This document shows, one piece after another, positions 1-6,361 of a stretch of DNA of 12,751 bases (positions within the stretch are counted from its first letter, which is position 1; each line of letters begins with the position of its first letter). The notes below the pieces were generated by a model that saw nothing but the letters and a program-made list of their open reading frames with translations, did not search any database and was not told where the DNA came from. Location of the stretch: the NCBI GenBank assembly GCA_010027295.1, contig RGVM01000027.1, positions 1 through 12,751 of the forward strand, in the 5' to 3' direction. Position numbers and translations under genes: made by a program. This DNA is from Chitinophagia bacterium (GTDB lineage Bacteria; Bacteroidota; Bacteroidia; Chitinophagales; Chitinophagaceae).

Positions 1-431
1 TACCCTGGGGCGATGTCTCGACTGCCTTCTCCACCACTGGCATTCCCAATATCGAAACGTACACGGCAGCCCCGCCGGCCACTTTCCGCATGCTGAAATA
101 CCAGCGCTTGTTCAACTGGATCCTGCGCACCTCGTTCATGCGTGAAAGGGCCATCCGTAAGATCCGAAAAGGTCCGGCTGGCCCCACCGATGAACAGCGC
201 GCACGGGCGAAATCCCTGGTTTGGGGGGAAGTATGCGATGCGTCCGGGAAAAAGGCCAGAGCCAGGCTCCACGGACCGGAGGGCTATACCCTCACCGCCC
301 ATTCGAGCCTGATCATTACCCGAAAAGTGCTCGACAAGGTCCTCAAGACCGGCTACCAGACGCCTGCCGGCTGCTATGGCGCCGACCTTGTGATGGAAAT
401 CCCGGGCGTCTTCCGCGAGGATTGCGACTGA
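1..431 (+). CDS. Saccharopine dehydrogenase-like oxidoreductase, C-terminal part (5' end outside window)
   Basis: The reading frame is open from base 3 to the TGA at 429-431, so this is the 3' end of a gene beginning left of the window; about 142 residues are visible. The stretch starting PWGDVSTAFSTTGIPNIETY, then a basic linker, VWGEV, HGPEGYTLTAHSSL and GYQTPAGCYGADLV matches the C-terminal half of the saccharopine dehydrogenase / trans-acting enoyl reductase-like family. These are NADP-dependent proteins whose Rossmann domain lies in the missing N-terminal half. Such annotations rarely mean true lysine metabolism; the substrate is unknown and may be a lipid or amino-acid derivative. An internal ATG at 90 could start a 113-residue ORF, but the family match continues upstream of it, so it is not the real start. 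It is the only + strand gene and converges on the acyl-CoA dehydrogenase that ends at 492. Confidence 0.8.
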   Translation, partial: PWGDVSTAFSTTGIPNIETYTAAPPATFRMLKYQRLFNWILRTSFMRERAIRKIRKGPAGPTDEQRARAKSLVWGEVCDASGKKARARLHGPEGYTLTAHSSLIITRKVLDKVLKTGYQTPAGCYGADLVMEIPGVFREDCD

Positions 432-484
432 CGGGTCTTTTCCCGTGTTGACGAACGAACTCCACCCGCCAAGGCATGCTGGCG
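431..484. terminator. Two small hairpins in the convergent intergenic gap, possible bidirectional terminator
   Basis: The gap between the two convergent stop codons holds two inverted repeats. ACGGG (431-435) pairs with CCCGT (442-446) around a TCTTTT loop and begins on the last base of the + strand stop codon. CGCCA (467-471) pairs with TGGCG (480-484) around an 8-base loop that contains GCATGC. Neither stem is followed by a T-tract on either strand, so classical intrinsic termination is not shown. Position alone suggests transcript-end structures. Confidence 0.3.
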
Positions 485-491
485 ATCGACG

Positions 492-2300
492 TCACCTGAA
501 TGCATCCACCTCGGTGTGGAGGGTCGGAGCATCTCCATGCATCAGGCTTTCCGACAGGGCTGAAGTCCTGGGCAATTCATACTTGAAGTAGAAGCGTAGA
601 CTGGCGAGTCGGCCCCGGTGGAAGGCCGCACTCGAATCGGACAGGTCGCCTGCCCGCAACGCCGCCTGCGAACGATTGCCCATCTTGAGCCATTGCCAGG
701 CGATGGCCACCAGTCCGCTGAGCTCCATGAAAAGGTTCGCATCGGCCAGGTATCGTTCGGTGTCGCCGCCACCGGCCAGTGCCTGCAGATGTAGAAGGGC
801 CTTCTGCCATGTCTGTACGGCCCTGGCCGTCGCTGCTGCATAGGGAGCTAGCAGGGTGTCCGCCGATGCACGGGAGATCTCCGCTGAGATCTCGGCGCCG
901 AGGAGTTGTGCAGCCCGTCCGCCGTCCATGGTGAGCTTGCGCCCTAACAGGTCGATAGACTGGATGCCCGTCGTTCCCTCGTAGATGGACATGATGCGGA
1001 TATCGCGATAGTACTGCTGCGCGTCGAAGTCCATCGTAAAGCCATAGCCACCGAATACCTGCAGTGCATTGCTGACGGAGCGGAGCCCTTCCTCCGAGGG
1101 CCAGGTCTTGACGATAGGGGTGAGCAGCTCGAGCAGCAGCCAGGCTTTCCGTTTTTCATCACCTTCCAGGACCTTTTCCAGGTCGAACCACTTCAGGCAT
1201 TCCGCCACAAGGCTGAGGGCACCCTCTACGAAGCATTTCTGTTGCAGCAGCATCCTGCGTACGTCAGCATGTCGGATGATGGGGACGGGCTCCTGGAGCG
1301 GGTCCTTCCCTCCGATGGGCCGTCCCTGCGGACGCTCCGTGGCATACTGGAGCGCGTAGTGGTAGGCCGCCGAGGCAACGGCCGCCGCCGTCTGTCCCAC
1401 GACGATGCGTGCCGCATTCATCATCTGGAACATATAGGACAGTCCCTTGTGGGGCTCTCCCACCAGGAAGGCCTTCGTGGCTCCCTGCTCTCCGAAGATG
1501 AGGTGCGTGGTGGCGTATCCGCGCTGCCCCATCTTCTGGAAGTCGGCGACGCACTGCACGTGGTTATATGCTAGCGACCTCTCTCCACCGGGAAGGAACT
1601 TGGGCACGACGAAGAGAGAAATGCCCTTCGTTCCGGCGGGTGCCCCTTCGATGCGGGCCAGGGTGAGGTGTATGAAGTTCTCACAGGCCTCGTGCTCTCC
1701 CGCGGAAATGAAGATCTTCTGACCGGTAATATGGTAGGAGCCGTCGGGCATGGGTGTCGCGGAGGTCCGTATGTCGGACAGCGAACTGCCGGCCTGCGGC
1801 TCCGTGAGTGCCATGGTGCCCTGCCAGCGCCCTTCCATCATGGGAGGCATGTAGGTCGCGCGCAGCACCTCGTTGCCGAAGGATGCGATGAGATCGAGGG
1901 CCCCGGTGGAGACGCCCAGATAGCCCTGCGCGCTGTTGTTGGCGGCCTCGAAGATGAGCTGTGCCGAGGAGAACACGGAATAGGGCAGTTGTGTGCCGCC
2001 GCGTTCGAGCTCGGTGGTGGCCGTGAACCAGCCGGCGTCGGCCACGGCACGGAAGATGCGCTTCAGCTGGGGATGTGTACGCACATGTCCGTCGCGGTGT
2101 TCGACGGGGTGCATATCCATCTCCTTGAAGAAGGGGAACATCTCGCGGTCGGCGATATCGCGCGCCGATTGCAGCAGCAGGTCGATCTCCTCCCTGCCGC
2201 CCACATGCGAGAACCTGGGGTAGTCGGTCAGCCGATCGATGCCGTGCACATCGTAGAGCAGGTAGCGCAGCAGCTCCATGCTCAGGTATTCTCTCTTCAT
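492..2300 (-). CDS. Acyl-CoA dehydrogenase, large form with extra C-terminal domain (602 aa)
   Basis: FAD-dependent acyl-CoA dehydrogenase, predicted to make the trans-2-enoyl-CoA in fatty-acid or related beta-oxidation in the cytoplasm, passing electrons to an electron-transfer flavoprotein. The family signature MALTEPQAGSSLSDIRTSA lies at residues 163-181. GGYGFTMDFDAQQYYRDIRI is at 417-436, and IYEGTTGIQ at 439-447 contains Glu441, the position of the usual catalytic base. The region after about residue 460 matches the additional C-terminal domain of the long, DmdC-like (3-methylmercaptopropionyl-CoA dehydrogenase-like) class; about 600 aa is normal for that class. The start at 2300 is preferred because residues 5-18 (YLSMELLRYLLYDV) align with the usual N-terminus; AGGA lies 3 bases upstream, an unusually short spacing. 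It is last in the operon, 10 bp after the 3-hydroxyacyl-CoA dehydrogenase. Substrate chain length cannot be read from the sequence. Confidence 0.93.
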   Translation of the reverse strand: MKREYLSMELLRYLLYDVHGIDRLTDYPRFSHVGGREEIDLLLQSARDIADREMFPFFKEMDMHPVEHRDGHVRTHPQLKRIFRAVADAGWFTATTELERGGTQLPYSVFSSAQLIFEAANNSAQGYLGVSTGALDLIASFGNEVLRATYMPPMMEGRWQGTMALTEPQAGSSLSDIRTSATPMPDGSYHITGQKIFISAGEHEACENFIHLTLARIEGAPAGTKGISLFVVPKFLPGGERSLAYNHVQCVADFQKMGQRGYATTHLIFGEQGATKAFLVGEPHKGLSYMFQMMNAARIVVGQTAAAVASAAYHYALQYATERPQGRPIGGKDPLQEPVPIIRHADVRRMLLQQKCFVEGALSLVAECLKWFDLEKVLEGDEKRKAWLLLELLTPIVKTWPSEEGLRSVSNALQVFGGYGFTMDFDAQQYYRDIRIMSIYEGTTGIQSIDLLGRKLTMDGGRAAQLLGAEISAEISRASADTLLAPYAAATARAVQTWQKALLHLQALAGGGDTERYLADANLFMELSGLVAIAWQWLKMGNRSQAALRAGDLSDSSAAFHRGRLASLRFYFKYELPRTSALSESLMHGDAPTLHTEVDAFR

Positions 2301-2310
2301 ATTCCTGGGT

Positions 2311-3213
2311 TCAGTCCTTTCGTTCGATGAAGCCCTCCCTGGAGAAGGCGGGGTCAGGGTACTTGTAGAAGCCTTCGCCAGTTTTGACGCCGAGCCGTCC
2401 GGAGTCGACGAAGGGCTTCAGATAGGCTGCGAAGCGCTGGCTCCTGGGGTCCTTCTGGTTGTGGGTGACATGCCATGCCGTGTCGAGGCCGATGGTGTCG
2501 AGGATGCCGAAGGGGCCCCTGTCCATCTTGAAGTTGCCCATCCAGCTGCGGTCGACATCCTCCACACTGGCGACACCGCCTGTCACCAGCGCGCCTGCGG
2601 CGCCGATGAGCGCCATGAGCATCGCGTTGAAGATGTAGCCGGGCGATTCACGCTCCACCAGCACGGGCGTCTGCCAGAGTCGCCGACCCATGGCCATCAG
2701 CAGGTCGCAGACCCATGGCTCCGTACCTGCGTGTGGCATCACGTCCACCACATTGGCATGGAAGACGTCGTGGAAGTGGAAGGCGCAAAAGCGTCCTGGA
2801 CGGCCCGTCGCCTCTGCAAACTGGGAGGGGAGGAGATAGGACGTATTCGTGGTGAAGAGGGCCTTAGGCGGACATAGGCCTCCGAAGAGGCCCCATACTT
2901 CCCGTTTGACCTCTAGGTCTTCGTACACGGATTCGTTGACAAAGTCGACGTCTTCCGCCGCATCCCGCGGGTCGGTCGTGAAACGGATGCGGGCCTGGGC
3001 GGCATCAGATTCCTCCTGTCCGATCCTGCCACTCCGGATCAGGTGACGGAGTATGGAGGCCTGGACCTTCCTGGCGCCGCCGAACGCCTCTTCCCGGTTG
3101 TCGTATATCACAGTGTCAAAGCCACTCAGGGCAGCCTGGAGCCCCACGCGCAGCCCGAGCGTGCCGCTGCCGAGCACCAGGAACCTGCGGATATCATCCA
3201 ATGTCTTTCCCAT
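2311..3213 (-). CDS. 3-hydroxyacyl-CoA dehydrogenase, NAD-binding family (300 aa)
   Basis: Predicted NAD-dependent oxidation of a 3-hydroxyacyl-CoA to the 3-ketoacyl-CoA. The Rossmann loop GSGTLG is at residues 15-20, with Asp38 at the end of the second strand as expected for NAD preference. NESVYE (93-98), NTSYL (123-127), His146 in FHFHD and Asn196 in SPGYIFNAM match conserved positions of the family. GEGFYKYP (279-286) matches the usual GxGFYxY of the C-terminal domain. Length is normal for a stand-alone enzyme. The segment after the catalytic His reads HFHDVFHANVVDVMPH, not the HFFNP...VEV of classical enzymes, and an Asp (157) stands about where the dyad Glu is expected, one residue off. 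It starts 28 bp after the phosphotransferase stop and ends 10 bp before the next gene, so it is clearly within the operon. The exact substrate is unknown. Confidence 0.9.
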   Translation of the reverse strand: MGKTLDDIRRFLVLGSGTLGLRVGLQAALSGFDTVIYDNREEAFGGARKVQASILRHLIRSGRIGQEESDAAQARIRFTTDPRDAAEDVDFVNESVYEDLEVKREVWGLFGGLCPPKALFTTNTSYLLPSQFAEATGRPGRFCAFHFHDVFHANVVDVMPHAGTEPWVCDLLMAMGRRLWQTPVLVERESPGYIFNAMLMALIGAAGALVTGGVASVEDVDRSWMGNFKMDRGPFGILDTIGLDTAWHVTHNQKDPRSQRFAAYLKPFVDSGRLGVKTGEGFYKYPDPAFSREGFIERKD

Positions 3214-3241
3214 GTCCGATTTTTTCCATCCAAGTGTTAGG

Positions 3242-4318
3242 TCAAGTCCCGATGCGTCCTTCCCGCAAGGCGCGCGACGCCTGTCCCATGGCCGCCTCCA
3301 TCACCTCTTTCAGACTTGCAAAGCGTTCGTCGGCTGTCAGGCCCCTGCGGTAGCGGGCGTATATCTGCTGCACGATGACACCCACTTTGAAGCATCCGAA
3401 GACGTAAGGGAAGAGCATCTCCGGCTCGGGGATGCCCCGGGCCCGGGCATAGAGGCTCACGACGTCCCTTCGGGTGAGGTTGCCCGGTAGCCAGGTGAGG
3501 TTGAAAGGTTTGAGTGCGGCTGGGTCGCCCGGCTCCGACCAGTATGCCAGGGTGGTGCCCAGGTCGAGCAGCGGATCCCCGAGTGTGGCCATTTCCCAAT
3601 CCAATACGGCGCGAATTCGAGCGGTATCGACGGGGTCAAGAACCAGGTTGTCGTATTTGAAGTCGTTGTGGATGACTGAGCGGCCGCCCTCGGCGGGCAT
3701 ATGCCCGAGCATCCATGCGATGGTCTCCTCCACGCCGTCCACCTCGTCGGTCATCGACCGGCGATATCTTTCTATCCAACCCTCCGTCTGCCGCCGCACA
3801 TATCCTTCTGGACGTCCGAGGACATCGAGTTCGGTCCCCGCAGTCGGGATGTCATGCAGTTGCGCCAGCAGTCGGATGGCCTGCTCCGAGAGCGCCTGCA
3901 TCCTTTCCGGGCCGGGTAAGGAGCCGGAAGGTCCGCTCCCCCTGAGGATGACTCCCTCGACCCGCTCCATCAGGAAGAAGGGGGCGCCGATGACGGTGGC
4001 GTCCTCGCAAAGCAGCCATGGTGTGGGAATCTGCGCGAAATGGGGCTTGAGAGCAGACAGCACGCGGTACTCGCGCGACATGTCATGACCACCCCGCACA
4101 TCGGCGCCATGGGGCGCCCGCCGAAGGATGCAGCTGCCACCTTCCCAGCTGAGCAGGTAGGTGAGGTTTGAATAGCCGCCCGTGAACTGCCTCACCTCAG
4201 GTACCCCCAGGAATCCCTCAACCTTGCCTGTAAGGTATGCGGACAGCGACTGCGCGTCGGGCATCTCTCCCGGCCTCGGCAGCCTGGCCTCCTCCGCGTA
4301 TGTGCCCGGGGTGCTCAT
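3242..4318 (-). CDS. Phosphotransferase, ACAD10/11 kinase-domain type (APH fold, LvaA-like)
   Basis: Small-molecule kinase of the aminoglycoside-phosphotransferase/choline-kinase fold, 358 aa. QFTGGYSNLTYLL (44-56) is the N-lobe nucleotide loop and LRRAPHG (65-71) with HDMSREYRVL (78-87) is characteristic of the ACAD10/11-type branch. The catalytic loop VIHNDFKYDN is at 216-225 with Asp219, and the metal-binding motif DWEMATLGDPLLDLG at 240-254. Proteins of this branch include LvaA of Pseudomonas putida, which phosphorylates 4-hydroxyvaleryl-CoA, and the kinase domains of mammalian ACAD10/ACAD11. A role in phosphorylating a hydroxyacyl-CoA is therefore inferred; antibiotic resistance is unlikely. 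Its ATG overlaps the stop of the upstream ACAD10/11-like dehydrogenase by 4 bp (4315-4318), so the two are probably translationally coupled. Specificity is not visible in the sequence. Confidence 0.9.
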   Translation of the reverse strand: MSTPGTYAEEARLPRPGEMPDAQSLSAYLTGKVEGFLGVPEVRQFTGGYSNLTYLLSWEGGSCILRRAPHGADVRGGHDMSREYRVLSALKPHFAQIPTPWLLCEDATVIGAPFFLMERVEGVILRGSGPSGSLPGPERMQALSEQAIRLLAQLHDIPTAGTELDVLGRPEGYVRRQTEGWIERYRRSMTDEVDGVEETIAWMLGHMPAEGGRSVIHNDFKYDNLVLDPVDTARIRAVLDWEMATLGDPLLDLGTTLAYWSEPGDPAALKPFNLTWLPGNLTRRDVVSLYARARGIPEPEMLFPYVFGCFKVGVIVQQIYARYRRGLTADERFASLKEVMEAAMGQASRALREGRIGT

Positions 4319-5544
4319 GGCTTGCTGTCAGGTGACTGGTTTCCGGCATACCCGCGCAGGATCGACCGGGCGAGGGAGGACTTGTGCACCTCGTCGGGTC
4401 CGTCGTAGATGCGCGCGCCTCGTTCGTGACGGTACCACCACGACAGGGGCGTCTCGTCCGTCAATCCCATGGCGCCACAGGCCTGGATGGCCCTGTCGAG
4501 CACCTTCAGCATGACGTCTGCGACGAAGAACTTGATGGCGGAGATCTCGTGACGCGCGGCTCCGGCGCCCCTCCGGTCGAGGGCGTCAGCCGCGTGCAGC
4601 ACCATGTAACGCGCCGCATCGATGGACGCACGGCTCTCGGCGATGGCATGCTGCAGCGACTGCTTGTCGGAGAGTCGCTGACCGTCGCCCATATCCCTTG
4701 AAACGGCCCTGCGACACATGATGTCGAAGGCCCGCTCGCTGATGCCCACCCAGCGCATGCAGTGGTGTATCCTTCCCGGGCCCAGCCGCTCCTGCGCCAG
4801 TCGAAATCCGGCGCCTCGAGGCCCCAGCAGGTTGCCGGCGGGCACTCGACAGCCTTCGAAGCGGATCTCGGAATGGCTGACATGCCCCTCGCCGGATTCA
4901 CCCATCACGGGGATGTTGCGTACCCTCCGGTATCCTGGCGTGTCCGTCGGCACGATGACCAGGCTGGCCCGTTCATGCCTGGCGGCATCGGGGTCGGTGA
5001 CAGCCATCACGACGACGAAGGCCGCCCCGTCGGCGCCTGTCGTGAACCATTTCGTGCCGTCAATCACCCATTCGTCACCTTCGATCTCGGCGCGCGTCGA
5101 CATGACCACGGGGTTGGAGCCCGCATGTCCAGGCTCCGTCATCCCGAAACAGCTGCGGATGCGGCCCTCCATCAATGGGGCCAGGAACAGCGCCTGCTGC
5201 CGTGCATCGGCATGCCGGTGCAGGAGTTCGATGTTGCCGATATCGGGGGCCTGGCAGTTGAAGACGTAATGGCCGAAAGGTGTCATCGCCATCAGCTCGC
5301 TGACCTGCGCGAACTCGGTCATACCCAACCCCAGACATCCTTCCGACTCAGGCAGGTATGGCGCCCACAGACCCAGAGCACGCGCCTTCACCCGCTTCTC
5401 CTCCAGCATCTGTGCCGCCTCATGGAAAGGCATGGACAACAGCTGCCCCTCGATCGGCAGCAGCTCCTCCGTGAGGAAGGAAAGATAGCGGGGATGTGCG
5501 GCCCGCAGTCGTTCGGTGGCGAAGGCATCCGTGATCCCTTTCAT
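4315..5544 (-). CDS. Acyl-CoA dehydrogenase, ACAD10/ACAD11-like (LvaC-like), 409 aa
   Basis: Flavin-dependent acyl-CoA dehydrogenase fold. The FAD/substrate signature FGMTEPGHAGSNP is at 133-145, WVIDGTKWFTTGA at 159-171, the subfamily motif GPGRIHHCMRWVG at 255-267, QACGAMGLTDETPL at 353-366 and RIYDGPDEVHKSS at 378-390. GRIHHCMR and YDGPDEVH mark the ACAD10/11 branch, in which an Asp (here Asp381) replaces the Glu of YEGT-type enzymes. Known relatives are LvaC in levulinate catabolism and mammalian ACAD11, which act on 4-phosphoacyl-CoA intermediates; some relatives may be ordinary dehydrogenases. The start codon overlaps the SDR stop by 4 bp (5541-5544) and the stop overlaps the kinase start by 4 bp, a strong sign of co-translation. 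In mammals the kinase and dehydrogenase are fused in one chain; here they are separate. Confidence 0.92.
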   Translation of the reverse strand: MKGITDAFATERLRAAHPRYLSFLTEELLPIEGQLLSMPFHEAAQMLEEKRVKARALGLWAPYLPESEGCLGLGMTEFAQVSELMAMTPFGHYVFNCQAPDIGNIELLHRHADARQQALFLAPLMEGRIRSCFGMTEPGHAGSNPVVMSTRAEIEGDEWVIDGTKWFTTGADGAAFVVVMAVTDPDAARHERASLVIVPTDTPGYRRVRNIPVMGESGEGHVSHSEIRFEGCRVPAGNLLGPRGAGFRLAQERLGPGRIHHCMRWVGISERAFDIMCRRAVSRDMGDGQRLSDKQSLQHAIAESRASIDAARYMVLHAADALDRRGAGAARHEISAIKFFVADVMLKVLDRAIQACGAMGLTDETPLSWWYRHERGARIYDGPDEVHKSSLARSILRGYAGNQSPDSKP

Positions 5545-6311
5545 ATGGTATACCCCCCGTCTGCAGTGAAGACTCCCCCCGTACAGAAGGAGGACGCGCC
5601 GGAAGCAAGGAACAGCGCCAGTCCGGAGATGTCCTCAGGTGTCGCGATCATGGGAAGCGACTGTTTCGCCAGGACCATCCGCAGGATCTTCTCGTTGCCC
5701 GTTAACGCTTCGCTGAACTTGGTCTCGACGAGTCCCGGACAGATCGCATTCACCCGGATGCCGTCGGGGCCCCACTCACGCGCCATCACCTTGGTCGCCG
5801 CGATGAGCGAGGCCTTGCTGATGCTGTACAGACCGAGCCCATGTCCGGGCGTGAGGCCTTCAATGCTACTGATGTTGATGACGGATCCACCGCCGCGGGC
5901 CTTCATGGAGGCGTGCGCCAGACGGGCCAACTGCATGGGACCTTTTACATTCACTTGCATGATCTTGTCGAAGACGGCGTCGTCAGTCTCCAGGATGGGG
6001 CCGAAGACGGGGTTGATGGCGGCGTTGTTGACGACGATGTCGATGCCGCCGTAGCGTTCGACCGTATGCCGCAGGAGTCCTTCCACCTGCACGGGATCGC
6101 CCATGTGTGCGGCGATGGCCGATGCCTCGATGCCTTCTTCCCGTAAGGCTGTGACGGTGAGGTCCACTGCCTCCTGACGGCGGCTGCTGACGACGACGGA
6201 GGCGCCTTGGCGGCCCAGCAGTCGTGCGATGGCGCGTCCGATGCCTTTACTGGCACCCGTGACGACGGCCACTCTTCCCTGCAGCTCGAAAGATTCAGGG
6301 TCCTTTGCCAT
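5541..6311 (-). CDS. Short-chain dehydrogenase/reductase, DHRS4-like (256 aa)
   Basis: Classical SDR oxidoreductase. The nucleotide loop TGASKGIG is at 18-25, followed by SSRR at 42-45, whose arginines favour NADP(H). NNAAIN (95-100), Asn121, the Ser148/Ser149 pair and Tyr162-x-x-x-Lys166 (YSISK) give the complete active site. CPGLVETKFS (191-200) and the C-terminal GGVFTADGGYT resemble the DHRS4 / carbonyl reductase group. It is the first gene of the five-gene operon, overlapping the ACAD10/11-like gene by 4 bp. By analogy with LvaD it could interconvert a 4-keto and 4-hydroxyacyl-CoA; alternatively it could be a generic 3-ketoacyl or carbonyl reductase. No Shine-Dalgarno is visible before the ATG, and the 50-bp gap to dnaG has no convincing promoter or terminator. 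Confidence 0.9.
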   Translation of the reverse strand: MAKDPESFELQGRVAVVTGASKGIGRAIARLLGRQGASVVVSSRRQEAVDLTVTALREEGIEASAIAAHMGDPVQVEGLLRHTVERYGGIDIVVNNAAINPVFGPILETDDAVFDKIMQVNVKGPMQLARLAHASMKARGGGSVINISSIEGLTPGHGLGLYSISKASLIAATKVMAREWGPDGIRVNAICPGLVETKFSEALTGNEKILRMVLAKQSLPMIATPEDISGLALFLASGASSFCTGGVFTADGGYTI

Positions 6312-6361
6312 GAAGCGGTGCGGTTGGGTTGTCCTGTGAAGGTAAGGCTTGTACCGATGTA

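Noticed and set aside
90..431. A separate small 113-residue gene starting at the ATG at 90.
   Set aside because: The saccharopine-dehydrogenase-like match continues in the same frame upstream of 90 to the window edge, so this ATG is internal.
3242..4318. Reading the APH-fold kinase as an aminoglycoside resistance gene.
   Set aside because: The motifs (LRRAPHG, HDMSREYRVL) and the coupling with an ACAD10/11-like gene place it with acyl-CoA-linked kinases, not resistance enzymes.
4762..6054. A 430-codon + strand open frame opposite the ACAD10/11-like and SDR genes.
   Set aside because: It spans the junction of two clear - strand genes, has no family motifs and has the composition of an antisense shadow.
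6312..6361. A promoter between dnaG and the SDR gene (TACCTTCA on the coding strand resembles TAnnTTTG).
   Set aside because: There are two mismatches to the useful part of the consensus and no -33 box; the hairpin GGTA/TACC is only 4 bp.
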